Shown here piece after piece: positions 1 through 8,007 of a stretch of DNA of 22,858 nt. The stretch lies in NCBI GenBank assembly GCA_013375355.1, contig JABXJV010000004.1, positions 1 through 22,858 of the forward strand, read 5' to 3'. The first letter of the stretch is position 1, and the number at the start of each line of letters is the position of its first letter. The notes beneath the pieces were generated by a model that was not told the origin of the DNA, did not search any database, and worked only from the letters and a program-made list of their open reading frames with translations. The position numbers were made by a program, and so were the translations under genes. The DNA is from Candidatus Helarchaeota archaeon (GTDB lineage Archaea > Asgardarchaeota > Lokiarchaeia > Helarchaeales > JABXJV01).

Positions 1-2
1 CC

Positions 3-1016
3 AAGCTTGCTACTGCTGTAACTAATGCGGGTGGCTTGGGACTTCTTAGTCAGTGGGGCAGCCGATTGAAAATCGACCCTGATACTTGGGAATTTACTGA
101 TGACCCAAAAAAGGCAATAACGTATATGTCCTGGGAAAAATTAGAGATGGACATCAATTATATAATGGAACATAGTAAAGGACCATTTGGTTGTAACATT
201 AGAGTTGCAAGGGTTCAAATAGATTATCCTAAATGCCTAGAAACTATTATAAAGATGTGTAAAGAAAATACTGAAATAAAAGAACGTCTTAAAATTGTTG
301 TAACTAGTGCAGGAAACCCCGCACCACCGCATAAACAATTAAAAGAAGGAGCACCTGGCCTTATGCACTTTCATGTCTCCCCTTCTCTTAGATTGGTCCA
401 TAATACATTCAAAGCGGGATGTGATGGAGTTGTAGCTGTTGGTTATGAAGGGGGCGGGCATCAGTCTTATGAAAAAGTCCATACTCTGGTTTTAATACCT
501 GAAGTCCGAAAACATTACCCTGATAAACCTATTATTGCAGGTGGTGGATTCTATGATGGTGCGGGATTGGCTTCTGCTTTTACAATGGGAGCAGATGGAA
601 TACAAATGGGTTCTCGTTTAATAGCGACAAAGGATTGCGAATTTCATCCAAATTACAAACAAATGGTAGTTGATGGTAAGGATGAAAGTACAGAGGTCTG
701 TCAAGGGGCATTCGGTCCTATAAGGCTCCATAAGAACAAATACACCGCGGAGCATAATAAAATAATAAGTAGAGAAGAAAAAATGAAACTAGAGAAAGAG
801 GAAGGATTATTGGACCCAAAAAGATTACTTCAAGAACAAGTAAGAAAAGAAGCTCTGGCTTATGCTCTAGTATATATGGGTGATATCGAAAATGGAGCCG
901 TACTCTTGGGACAATCAATTGGCGGTGTCGATGATATTCCTACCGTAAAAGAATTATTGGATCGTATGGTTTCCGACGCAGAAAAACGAATAAAAGAAGT
1001 TTCGAAGCAATTTTAA
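3..1016 (+). CDS. Nitronate monooxygenase / FabK-like NAD(P)H-flavin oxidoreductase, 5'-truncated by window edge
   Basis: FMN-dependent TIM-barrel oxidoreductase of the nitronate monooxygenase (2-nitropropane dioxygenase) family, which also includes FabK-type enoyl reductases. The frame is already open at base 3. Its first residues read KLATAVTNAGGLGLLSQWG, the N-terminal glycine-rich FMN loop of the family, so only a few codons are missing upstream; the TTG at 36 lies inside the domain and is not the start. Further support: the VAVGYEGGGHQS segment (active-site His region), then a glycine-rich phosphate-binding GGGFYDGAGLASAF and a GADGIQMGSR strand-loop near the end of the barrel. About 337 residues are visible, the normal size. 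The substrate cannot be decided: the family acts on nitronates, enoyl thioesters or quinones. It runs convergently into the MBL-fold gene, with T-runs between them. Confidence 0.85.
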   Translation, partial: KLATAVTNAGGLGLLSQWGSRLKIDPDTWEFTDDPKKAITYMSWEKLEMDINYIMEHSKGPFGCNIRVARVQIDYPKCLETIIKMCKENTEIKERLKIVVTSAGNPAPPHKQLKEGAPGLMHFHVSPSLRLVHNTFKAGCDGVVAVGYEGGGHQSYEKVHTLVLIPEVRKHYPDKPIIAGGGFYDGAGLASAFTMGADGIQMGSRLIATKDCEFHPNYKQMVVDGKDESTEVCQGAFGPIRLHKNKYTAEHNKIISREEKMKLEKEEGLLDPKRLLQEQVRKEALAYALVYMGDIENGAVLLGQSIGGVDDIPTVKELLDRMVSDAEKRIKEVSKQF

Positions 1017-1018
1017 CC

Positions 1019-1035
1019 TTTTTTTTAGTTTTTTT
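1019..1035. terminator. T-rich intergenic terminator between convergent genes
   Basis: Two T-runs (8 and 7 Ts, separated by AG) directly follow the flavoprotein stop codon. Archaeal RNA polymerase terminates on T-runs of the non-template strand, so this serves the + strand gene. The convergent - strand gene ends at 1034 and overlaps it. No hairpin is evident. Confidence 0.5.
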
Positions 1036-1660
1036 ACATTCCCCATGAAGAAACTTGTTTTGCGAATTGATATGACATTTTGACATGTTTATTCCCGTTT
1101 TTTACAGCATCCATATGACCTGGACATAAAACTTCTATATCTAATTTTAGCAATTTTTCTATTGAATTTACTAATGAATTAATATTTCCACCTATATCAG
1201 TTCTACCTATATTACCATGACTAAAAATTGTGTCACCGGAAAATAAAACTTTATTTTTCTCATCATATAAACAAATTCCTCCTCTACTATGTCCTGGAGT
1301 ATATATTACTTTAAGTTCTAAATTTTCATCGACTTTTAATAGATCTCCTTCATTTAAAATCAATAATTTGTCCTTCAAATATCCATATCTTTTTGCCAAT
1401 TTTTCATGAACACAAACTTTTACATTAAATTCTTTTTCAAATATATCAACATTACTTGAATGGTCCGGATGATTATGTGTTAGCACAATCCTATCAATTT
1501 CTATATCATAAGATTTCACATGTTTTATAATTCCTTCAGCATATTGGCTACTATGGCCAGTATCTATGAGAATTTTTTTCCCGTAAATGTAAATATTTGA
1601 GTTAAAGGTTTGACTTGCTATATAATATACTTCTGGGGTTATGTATGAAAATTTAAACAC
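1034..1660 (-). CDS. Metallo-beta-lactamase-fold hydrolase (glyoxalase II-like)
   Basis: Soluble MBL-fold metallohydrolase of 208 residues. All metal ligands of the glyoxalase II/rhodanese-MBL branch are present: THNHPDH gives His62, His64, Asp66 and His67, then His124 in TPGHSRGG, Asp143 in SGDTIF and His182 in PGHMD. A dinuclear Zn/Fe site is therefore expected, and an intact hydrolase is likely. The substrate is unknown (thioester such as S-lactoylglutathione-type, persulfide or other). The only canonical start in frame is GTG at 1660, just after an in-frame TAA. It is embedded in an AAAAGGTG purine stretch, so the exact start is a little uncertain. The gene lies 14 nt after the 89-residue ORF on the same strand and is probably co-transcribed with it. 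Confidence 0.88.
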   Translation of the reverse strand: MFKFSYITPEVYYIASQTFNSNIYIYGKKILIDTGHSSQYAEGIIKHVKSYDIEIDRIVLTHNHPDHSSNVDIFEKEFNVKVCVHEKLAKRYGYLKDKLLILNEGDLLKVDENLELKVIYTPGHSRGGICLYDEKNKVLFSGDTIFSHGNIGRTDIGGNINSLVNSIEKLLKLDIEVLCPGHMDAVKNGNKHVKMSYQFAKQVSSWGM

Positions 1661-1674
1661 CTTTTAAATGTCAA

Positions 1675-1944
1675 TTACTCATTTTTTAAATCTACTCTAG
1701 CTGTAATGATTAGAGTATAATTAAGTTGATCATAATAAATTATTAAATAAGGATAACCATTCTTTTTTCTAACAATCCAACCACGACGAAAGTTATCATC
1801 TTTACTTTCTTTCAAGTCGGCTATTATTTCTCCTTCTAGGAAATCGCCGTACTTTTCTATTGCATCCTCTTTCATATCAATTACAAAAAAATCCCCAGTT
1901 AATTTGTAAAGATCCCAAAAATTTTTATCCTCTACTAGTTTCAT
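1675..1944 (-). CDS. Small hypothetical protein (89 aa), upstream partner of MBL hydrolase
   Basis: No family recognised. Acidic, aromatic-rich soluble protein with ATG start and a purine-rich GGACGGG stretch upstream. The C-terminal half alternates hydrophobic and polar residues (GWIVRKKNGYPYLIIYY, then TLIITARVD), which suggests a small beta-sheet domain; there are no cysteines, membrane segments or signal peptide. It is the promoter-proximal gene of a likely two-gene unit with the MBL-fold hydrolase, 14 nt apart, so a shared function is possible but not shown. It is called a gene because of the clean start, the tight spacing and the lack of any competing ORF. Confidence 0.6.
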   Translation of the reverse strand: MKLVEDKNFWDLYKLTGDFFVIDMKEDAIEKYGDFLEGEIIADLKESKDDNFRRGWIVRKKNGYPYLIIYYDQLNYTLIITARVDLKNE

Positions 1945-2265
1945 TGATTTTCCCGTCCAATTTTTAAGCTATTTTTATTAATCATAGATTTTTTTAAATA
2001 TTTTTTTATGTTTTTTCTTCAATTCGACTTTTAATGATTTTGTCTATCTATATTTTCCATTTATTTACCACTAAAAGTTTTTAGTCATACCGCAATGTTT
2101 TTATTTATAATATAATTTATCTTTGTTAAGGTGACTTTTAATGAGGGTCTGTGTTCTCCCCAAATGAAACAGAAAGACTATTTTTTATAACACTAAAGTT
2201 TGGGATGAACACTGAAAAAGCAAAAATATTTAACACCTTAAACAAATTAAAAGAGATGATTAATT
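1945..2265. other. Divergent intergenic region and leuA leader
   Basis: 321 bases, very AT-rich, between the 89-residue gene (-) and the LeuA-type gene (+). The left half is mainly poly-T tracts. The right half has a TATA-like TTTATAATATAA near 2104-2115, then a leader of roughly 130 nt before the TTG start. That leader holds an AAGGTGA at 2128-2134, an 8-codon ORF (2141-2167) and a 22-codon ORF (2205-2273) whose stop overlaps the leuA start. No tRNA or stable hairpin was seen. Confidence 0.5.
2104..2115 (+). promoter_or_regulatory. Putative TATA box for the leuA-type gene
   Basis: The TTTATAATATAA element is the best TATA match upstream of the synthase gene. Initiation would fall about 25 nt downstream, near 2132-2140, leaving a long leader. 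No convincing BRE purines precede it, so this is a sequence-only call. Confidence 0.4.
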
Positions 2266-3897
2266 TTGAGTGAAGAATCTAAAAAGATATTCGTTTCTCC
2301 GCATATCGAAAAAATTGCTAAAGACTTAGATCTACCCGAGAGAGTTTATATTTTTGATACCTCTCTACGAGATGGTGAGCAAACTCCAGGTATATCGTTT
2401 ACCCTACAAGAAAAAATTCTAATAGCCACTCAATTGGACAAGCTAGGTGTCGATATAATCGAAGCCGGAATGCCTATAGTGTCTAAAGGCGATTATGAGG
2501 CGTGTAAAAAAATTTCGAAACTAGGTTTAAATGCAGAAATAACTGGATTAGCTAGAATAAGTCGTGTAGATATTGATAAAGTTATTGAATGTGATATGGA
2601 CTCAATTCATGTGTTCATAGCAACCTCTGATCTCCATTTAAAAGAAAAATTAAAAATGACAAGAGAAGAGGTATTAGAAGCTATAACTAAAGAAACTGAA
2701 TACGCGAAAGAACATTACTCAACTGTAGAATTCTCAGCAGAAGATGCAACTCGTTCAGACTTAGACTATTTAATACAAGCAAATAAAGCAGCTGTTGAGG
2801 CAGGGGCAATTCGAATAAATATTCCTGATACTGTGGGAACCATTACTCCTCAAGGATATGCTTATATTATTAGAGAGCATAGAAAAGTGCTTCCTAAAAA
2901 TGTTCGCATCTCGGTTCACTGCCACGATGATTTTGGATTGAGTACTGCGAATAGTATCGCTGGAATAGAATCTGGTGCAAGTCAAATTCATTCTACAATT
3001 CTAGGAATTGGAGAAAGGGCTGGTAATGTTTCTATGGAAGAAGTGGTAATGTCTCTATATGCATTATATGGAATCAAAAGTAATATGAAAATCAAATTTC
3101 TATACGAAACTGCAAAAATGCTTGAAAGAATGACGGGTTTTGAGATATCTCCGAATTTCCCACTAGTTGGATCAAATGCGTTTAAACATGAATCTGGTAT
3201 CCATGCACATGCCGTCATTATGAACCCACGCACTTACGAACCTTTGACTCCCGAATTATTAGGAGTACCACGTACGGATAAACTTTCAGATATTATTGAA
3301 AAGTCGATATCTGTTGGGAAGCATACCGGAGGACATAGCTTAGGGGCTAAGCTTGAAGAATTCGGATTTTCAAATCTATCAAAATCCCAATTCAATGAAA
3401 TAAGAACTGAAGTTAAAGAAATCGGAGATAAAGGAAAGCAAATATCAGATGCCGATTTATTCGCAATCGCCACATCTGTTATTGGAGAAGTACCAGAAGA
3501 AGAAAAAACGATGAATTTGGAAGAATTATCAGTTATGTGCGGGATAAATATAACACCAACAGCAACAATACGACTTCAAATAAAAACTGATGGTGACTGG
3601 ACAGAACAAGTGGGATCTGCTACTGGAGTAGGACCAGTAGATGCAGCTTGTAACGCTTTACAAGAAGTATATAATAAATTTGGTTACGGTATAATTAAAT
3701 TAAAAGAATATAACATAGAAGCAATAACAGGCGGAACAGATGCACTAGGACAAGTAAAAGTTTTACTTGAGGATCACAAAGGAGAACAATTAAAAGCTAG
3801 AGCAGTAGATCCTGATATTGTTAACGCCAGTATAAAAGCAATGGTTAATGGTATGAATCGATATCTTGCCAAAAGAAGAATTGAAAATTCAAAATAA
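2266..3897 (+). CDS. leuA: 2-isopropylmalate synthase / (R)-citramalate synthase family enzyme with C-terminal regulatory domain
   Basis: Condenses acetyl-CoA with a 2-oxoacid (2-oxoisovalerate for leucine, or pyruvate for the citramalate route to isoleucine). The HMGL-like TIM barrel fills residues 25-300: FDTSLRDGEQTPG (Arg35, metal-binding Asp36), EFSAEDATRSD, VHCHDDFG (metal ligands His218 and His220) and GIGERAGN. The linker with VGKHTGGH follows, and residues from about 400 to 540 form the LeuA-type dimer/allosteric domain, so feedback inhibition is likely. At 543 residues it is a full LeuA/CimA length; AksA-type homocitrate synthases usually lack the regulatory domain. TTG start: an in-frame TGA at 2257 leaves no ATG, and GAGATGAT lies upstream. 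It is convergent with the dehydrogenase (2-nt gap), so the two are not co-transcribed. Family is certain; the choice LeuA over CimA is not. Confidence 0.87.
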   Translation: MSEESKKIFVSPHIEKIAKDLDLPERVYIFDTSLRDGEQTPGISFTLQEKILIATQLDKLGVDIIEAGMPIVSKGDYEACKKISKLGLNAEITGLARISRVDIDKVIECDMDSIHVFIATSDLHLKEKLKMTREEVLEAITKETEYAKEHYSTVEFSAEDATRSDLDYLIQANKAAVEAGAIRINIPDTVGTITPQGYAYIIREHRKVLPKNVRISVHCHDDFGLSTANSIAGIESGASQIHSTILGIGERAGNVSMEEVVMSLYALYGIKSNMKIKFLYETAKMLERMTGFEISPNFPLVGSNAFKHESGIHAHAVIMNPRTYEPLTPELLGVPRTDKLSDIIEKSISVGKHTGGHSLGAKLEEFGFSNLSKSQFNEIRTEVKEIGDKGKQISDADLFAIATSVIGEVPEEEKTMNLEELSVMCGINITPTATIRLQIKTDGDWTEQVGSATGVGPVDAACNALQEVYNKFGYGIIKLKEYNIEAITGGTDALGQVKVLLEDHKGEQLKARAVDPDIVNASIKAMVNGMNRYLAKRRIENSK

Positions 3898-3899
3898 AA

Positions 3900-5051
3900 T
3901 TAAAAGGACTTAATTCGAGCAGCTATCGCATCGCCCACTTCCGAAGTCTTAGAACTACCTCCCAAATCATAAGTCTTTATTTTTCCTTCTTTTAATATCT
4001 CTTCTATTGCACGTTCTACTTGTTTTGCTCCAGTTTTTAAATTTATATCATCATATTTATTTCCAAGCCAATCTAATAACATATGAGCAGATAGAATTGC
4101 TGCAATAGGATTAGCCTCATTTTTTCCAGCGTGTCGAGGTGCTGAACCGTGAATTGGCTCAAACATTCCTTTTTCATCTCCAACATTCCCGCTAGCTGCC
4201 ATTCCCATACTACCTTGTAAAACTGCAGCAAGATCTGTTGCGATATCGCCAAACATATTTGGAACCACTCCTACATCATACCACTCAGGGTTTCTAATTA
4301 TCCATTGAGTAAATGCATCAATAAAAGCATAATCCTGTTCTATTTCAGGATAATGTTTGGCAATTTCTTGATATATTTGTCTAAATAGTTTACAACCTGC
4401 TGTGACATTGCTTTTGTCGATACAAGTAACTCTTAATTTTCCATCACTAGGAGAACCCTTATTTCTTCTAATACAATAATCAAATGCGAAATTAATTACT
4501 CGTTCTGCACCTTTTCTGGTAATTAACCTTGTATCTGTCGCAATCTCAACTTTACCACCCCGATCTAGTCTACCATGTGTATCTGAATACAACCCTTCTG
4601 TATTTTCTCGGATAATTACAAAGTCAACATTTTGTGGACTCCATATCTGTCTGAATTCTCCTGAAATTTTATGGGGAACTCCTTCGTATAATTTAGTTGG
4701 GCGTATATTAGCATAAAGATCAAGGCCAAAACGCAATCCAAATAAAATATTTAACCCGACCATCTTTCCATCAGGATATGAGACAGTAGTTCCGTCTGGA
4801 TTGGTCCATCCTATTGCTCCTAATAAGATAGCATCCGCTTCATTTTGACAAACTTCATAAGTTTCTGCGGGCCATTCTTCTTTTCTTCCAGTTTTTAGCC
4901 AATATTGTCCTCCACATGGATATTCAATAAATTCAAAATTTATGCCCTTATCTTTTTCTTCTACTGCTTTTAATGCTTTCAAAGCTTGGGGAACTACTTC
5001 TTGCCCTATTCCATCTCCTGGCAAAACAACTATTTTATATTTTTTTGTCAT
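3900..5051 (-). CDS. Isopropylmalate/isocitrate-type beta-decarboxylating dehydrogenase
   Basis: Oxidatively decarboxylates a 2-hydroxyacid, most likely 3-isopropylmalate given the synthase next door. 383 residues. Family marks: GDGIGQEV at 12-19, YANIRP with substrate Arg117, catalytic Tyr155 in [10 protein letters not shown], Lys213 in DKSNV, metal ligands Asp269 and Asp273 in [10 protein letters not shown], and the cofactor loop [10 protein letters not shown] at 301-310. That loop normally carries Asp-Ile in NAD-dependent isopropylmalate dehydrogenases (GSAPDIAG). Here Arg306-His307 recalls the Lys-Tyr pair of NADP-dependent isocitrate dehydrogenase, so NADP use is likely. It is longer than typical archaeal LeuB (about 330-340). 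Homoisocitrate or tartrate dehydrogenase activity cannot be excluded. ATG start, divergent from TrpB2. Confidence 0.85.
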   Translation of the reverse strand: MTKKYKIVVLPGDGIGQEVVPQALKALKAVEEKDKGINFEFIEYPCGGQYWLKTGRKEEWPAETYEVCQNEADAILLGAIGWTNPDGTTVSYPDGKMVGLNILFGLRFGLDLYANIRPTKLYEGVPHKISGEFRQIWSPQNVDFVIIRENTEGLYSDTHGRLDRGGKVEIATDTRLITRKGAERVINFAFDYCIRRNKGSPSDGKLRVTCIDKSNVTAGCKLFRQIYQEIAKHYPEIEQDYAFIDAFTQWIIRNPEWYDVGVVPNMFGDIATDLAAVLQGSMGMAASGNVGDEKGMFEPIHGSAPRHAGKNEANPIAAILSAHMLLDWLGNKYDDINLKTGAKQVERAIEEILKEGKIKTYDLGGSSKTSEVGDAIAARIKSF

Positions 5052-5219
5052 AATAAGTCACTCTATATTTTACACAAAGTATAAATATTCAATTTTATGA
5101 TTATTTGAAAATCTTAAATTTGCAAAGGAGCTTTTTGTAATTTATTTATTTTTGATCCCGATTAAGATTTTATTAATAAAAAAACAATTAAAAATAAAAA
5201 AAATCAAAATAAAACAAAT

Positions 5220-5225
5220 GGAGGT
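5220..5225 (+). promoter_or_regulatory. Strong Shine-Dalgarno of trpB2
   Basis: GGAGGT lies 6 nt before the ATG at 5232. It is among the closest matches in the window to the complement of the archaeal 16S 3' end and fixes this start. Confidence 0.75.
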
Positions 5226-5231
5226 TAATTT

Positions 5232-6536
5232 ATGAAGGAACCAATTAAAATAATACTTGACCCGGAAGAAATTCCAAAACAATGGTATAATATTTTATCT
5301 GATTCACCGGCAGAATTTCCACCACCTCTAAATCCAGCGACTAAAGAACCAGTAGATCCCTCTATGTTAATGGCATTATTTCCTGTAGAATGCATCAAAC
5401 AAGAGCTTAGTCCAGAAAGATACATTGATATCCCCGAAGAAATAATAGAAGCATACTACCGTCTGGGAAGACCAAGTCCACTACATCGAGCTAAAAGACT
5501 AGAAGAAAAATTAAAAACACCAGCTAAAATCTTTTTAAAAAGAGAAGATTTGTCTCCCCCAGGCTCTCATAAACCAAATACAGCAATAGCACAAGCTTTT
5601 TATGCAAAAAAAGAAGGTATTGAAAAGCTAGTAACAGAGACTGGAGCCGGACAATGGGGCAGTGCCTTAGCTTATTCCTGTGCCTTGATGGGTATGGCTT
5701 TACAAGTCTTTATGGTTCGAATTTCATATCAACAGAAACCATATAGAAAATATTTAATGAGTGTATATGGCGCAACAATAGACCCTAGTCCTTCAGATAA
5801 AACGGATTTTGGTAAAAAATTATTAACAAAGGACCCAAATCACCCTGGTAGTCTAGGTATTGCTATTTCAGAGGCCATAGAGACGGCTATGAAAGATGAA
5901 AAAGCAAAATATACTCTTGGAAGTGTTTTGAATCATGTAATTCTTCATCAAACAATAGTAGGTCAAGAAATAATTAAACAATTTGAAAAGATAAACACGA
6001 AACCCGATATTTTAATCGGTTGTATTGGCGGAGGATCCAATTTTGCAGGATTTTCATTTCCCTACATTGGTAAAAAATTACGTGGTGAAATAAAAGATTT
6101 ACAAATAATTGCAGTAGAACCAACAGCTTGTCCAAGTGTAACCAAAGGAGAGTACAAATATGATTTTGGTGATACAGCTATGACAACACCACTTGTAAAA
6201 ATGTATACATTGGGTAGTGATTTTATTCCACCTCCAATTCATGCAGGTGGATTAAGATATCACGGCATGGCTCCATTGGTAAGCTTACTGGCAAACGAAA
6301 AAGTTATTGAAGCAGTGGCATATCCTCAAGAGGAAATATTTGCTTCGGCGAAATTGTTAGCAGAAACAGAAGGTCTTGTTACTGCTCCTGAAACTGCCCA
6401 TGCACTACATTCTGCGATAGTTCAAGCAAAAAAATGCAAAGATACAGGTGAATCAAAAGTTATTTGCTATAATCATTCTGGACATGGATTCTTCGACTTA
6501 GAAGGGTATAAGGAGATTCTAAAATTACCCATCTAA
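5232..6536 (+). CDS. trpB2: Tryptophan synthase beta chain, TrpB2 type
   Basis: PLP enzyme joining indole and L-serine to give tryptophan. At 434 residues it belongs to the longer TrpB2 branch, which often works without a co-encoded TrpA; none is seen here. Evidence: FLKREDLSPPGSHKPNTA with the Schiff-base Lys114, TETGAGQWGSALA (residues 135-147) as the TrpB2 signature, the phosphate-binding GGGSN at 266-270, and YNHSGHGFFDL near the C terminus. ATG start with a strong GGAGGT 7 nt upstream. It stands divergently from the dehydrogenase and is followed 28 nt later by a small zinc-ribbon ORF. The indole may come from salvage or from a trp operon elsewhere. Confidence 0.92.
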   Translation: MKEPIKIILDPEEIPKQWYNILSDSPAEFPPPLNPATKEPVDPSMLMALFPVECIKQELSPERYIDIPEEIIEAYYRLGRPSPLHRAKRLEEKLKTPAKIFLKREDLSPPGSHKPNTAIAQAFYAKKEGIEKLVTETGAGQWGSALAYSCALMGMALQVFMVRISYQQKPYRKYLMSVYGATIDPSPSDKTDFGKKLLTKDPNHPGSLGIAISEAIETAMKDEKAKYTLGSVLNHVILHQTIVGQEIIKQFEKINTKPDILIGCIGGGSNFAGFSFPYIGKKLRGEIKDLQIIAVEPTACPSVTKGEYKYDFGDTAMTTPLVKMYTLGSDFIPPPIHAGGLRYHGMAPLVSLLANEKVIEAVAYPQEEIFASAKLLAETEGLVTAPETAHALHSAIVQAKKCKDTGESKVICYNHSGHGFFDLEGYKEILKLPI

Positions 6537-6564
6537 TTCTTTTATTTTTTTAAAACATTTTTAT

Positions 6565-6771
6565 ATGGAAAATCAATTTATTATAAATTATTTATTTCGT
6601 ATAATCAAATTTGGGCGAATATTTTTGGAAAAACGTTGTTCAGTAGTTAATTGTCAGAAAGAGGTAAAAGAAGGACAATATAAAGTAATAAAGGGGAAAA
6701 TTTATTGCATTCAATGTGCAATTCTTGTATATAGAGAAGCATTAGGTAATATGGGAGTCCCAATCGATTAG
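6565..6771 (+). CDS. Small zinc-ribbon-like protein (48-68 aa)
   Basis: Four cysteines in two pairs, CSVVNC (C-x4-C) and CIQC (C-x2-C) about 15 residues later, suggest a mini zinc ribbon; the tail is short and helical. The first ATG (6565) would add a hydrophobic, basic N-terminal stretch of 20 residues without an obvious ribosome binding site. The TTG at 6625 gives a compact 48-residue protein starting MEKRCSVVNC and looks equally plausible. The gene lies 28 nt after trpB2 and could be read through from it, and it ends 4 nt before the convergent orphan gene. Function unknown; such ribbons may bind nucleic acid or a protein partner. Confidence 0.55.
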   Translation: MENQFIINYLFRIIKFGRIFLEKRCSVVNCQKEVKEGQYKVIKGKIYCIQCAILVYREALGNMGVPID

Positions 6772-6775
6772 TTTT

Positions 6776-7660
6776 TTAACTTCTTAGGAAATATAATACT
6801 TTCCTTTTTGTATCTTCGTCTCCTAATTTGATTTTTCCTTGAACGTCTATTTTTGCATTTTTACTTTTTACAGTGGACCAAGCCCCTAATTTACTTAATC
6901 CCTCGAAATTAAATAATATTTCTTGGCGTGACCTTAAATCTTCCATACCTTCTACTACATTAGGTCCTTCCACTGTAATACGCTCTACTCCGCTAAATCC
7001 ACTCATTTCACGTGGACATGATACTACTAGTTTCTCAATCGGTCTCATATGTTGTAAAAATTCTCTAATTACATAAGAATAAATAAGTATTTCTTCAATT
7101 TTGGTTTCTAATAAATCTTCTAAGACATTGAGACACAAGTTTATTCTTATTTTAGAAATACCTGAAATTTGGATGTATCCATTATTGCCCAACAAACACC
7201 TTATCCGCTGAATTGAATGGTGAATATGAAATTTTAAACCTAGTTCCTCTATCACTCTTGGAGATCCTTCAAAATCAAAAACTATATAAACTCCCAATCC
7301 CTCAAATTTATCGAGAATTAAATAAAAACCTTTTTTTATGTTTTTCTTCAAAATTTGATTTAATTTTTCTTTTAATTGACTTAGATCCCCAATATTTTCT
7401 ATCTTGGAAGAATCGTACCGATATAATACCCAACTTCTATTTTTGAGGCAATTTTTCTCTTTTAAGAGCCATAGTTTTTGAAACTGCTCTGTTGTTAATT
7501 TATTTCCTGCTGTTCTTTTAAAAAGTTCAAACTTAGAATTAGATTCTTTCTTAATTTTAAAATCCCAATCTTTTAATAAATTAATTAAATCTTGTCGGTC
7601 GATTGCATTAACCCAATCTCTTATCAATTCGTCTTTTAACCGCATTTTAGTCGTCGACAA
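6776..7660 (-). CDS. Hypothetical protein, about 294 aa, family not recognised
   Basis: No family recognised. A long open frame fits real coding. The N-terminal 70 residues are helical and charged. The middle has beta-like stretches (residues roughly 120-190), and residues about 190-290 include KLVVSCPREM, VERITVEGPN and WSTVKSKNAKIDVQGKIKLG, suggesting a mixed alpha/beta C-terminal domain. There is no membrane segment, signal peptide or cysteine cluster. The longest frame starts at GTG 7669, but GGTG there is better read as the ribosome binding site of the TTG at 7660 (6 nt spacing), giving MSTTKMRLKDELIRDW. It is divergent from the GTPase gene across a 340-nt region and convergent with the zinc-ribbon ORF. 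Possibly Asgard-specific. Confidence 0.7.
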   Translation of the reverse strand: MSTTKMRLKDELIRDWVNAIDRQDLINLLKDWDFKIKKESNSKFELFKRTAGNKLTTEQFQKLWLLKEKNCLKNRSWVLYRYDSSKIENIGDLSQLKEKLNQILKKNIKKGFYLILDKFEGLGVYIVFDFEGSPRVIEELGLKFHIHHSIQRIRCLLGNNGYIQISGISKIRINLCLNVLEDLLETKIEEILIYSYVIREFLQHMRPIEKLVVSCPREMSGFSGVERITVEGPNVVEGMEDLRSRQEILFNFEGLSKLGAWSTVKSKNAKIDVQGKIKLGDEDTKRKVLYFLRS

Positions 7661-8007
7661 TGAAACCACCTTATTTTTAAAAGTTTTAAATTGTATGAGT
7701 TTGAAAATTTAATCATCGCAATTATGTTAATATTTTTGTCAACATATTAAAAAAATTAGTACTATTCTCATCTTTATTAGTTCAAACTATATTTACAGTG
7801 TTTTCTTAATTCACGAATTCTCGTTAGATTTTAAAATAAGAAGAAATTAAAATCATTAGAAAAAGATAAAATATGAAAAAAATAATTTCAATAAGAGCGA
7901 ACAAAATTAATTAGTTATAAAATATTAATGTTTTTAGAAGATCGATACCATTATAAAATACCGTAAAAAATAATTCATATAATCAATTCACAAATAGGTA
8001 TTAAAAA
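7661..8007. other. Divergent AT-rich promoter region upstream of the GTPase
   Basis: About 340 bases without a supported gene. It must hold promoters for the orphan gene (-) and the GTPase (+). TATA-like TTATAAAATA runs lie at about 7915-7924 and 7951-7960, and AGGTA at 7996-8000 serves the GTPase start. No tRNA, repeat array or hairpin was seen. Confidence 0.5.
7951..7960 (+). promoter_or_regulatory. Putative TATA box for the Rab-like GTPase gene
   Basis: TTATAAAATA would place initiation near 7980-7985, giving a short leader with AGGTA 7 nt before the ATG at 8008. A second similar element about 36 nt upstream could act as an alternative. Confidence 0.4.

Noticed and set aside
230..250. GGTTCAAAT, similar to a tRNA T-arm
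   Set aside because: It lies in a conserved coding region and no acceptor or anticodon stem pairs around it. No tRNA was found anywhere in the window.
718..918. 66-codon minus-strand ORF inside the flavoprotein gene
   Set aside because: It lies antisense within a conserved domain and its hydrophobic sequence is what reverse reading of this coding region gives; no start signal.
2770..3473. Three minus-strand ORFs antisense to the leuA-type gene
   Set aside because: Complement shadows of a strongly conserved enzyme; no motifs or ribosome binding sites.
2266..5051. A leu operon
   Set aside because: The synthase and dehydrogenase genes are convergent, so they cannot share a transcript, and no LeuC/LeuD is present. 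Functional pairing remains likely, co-transcription does not.
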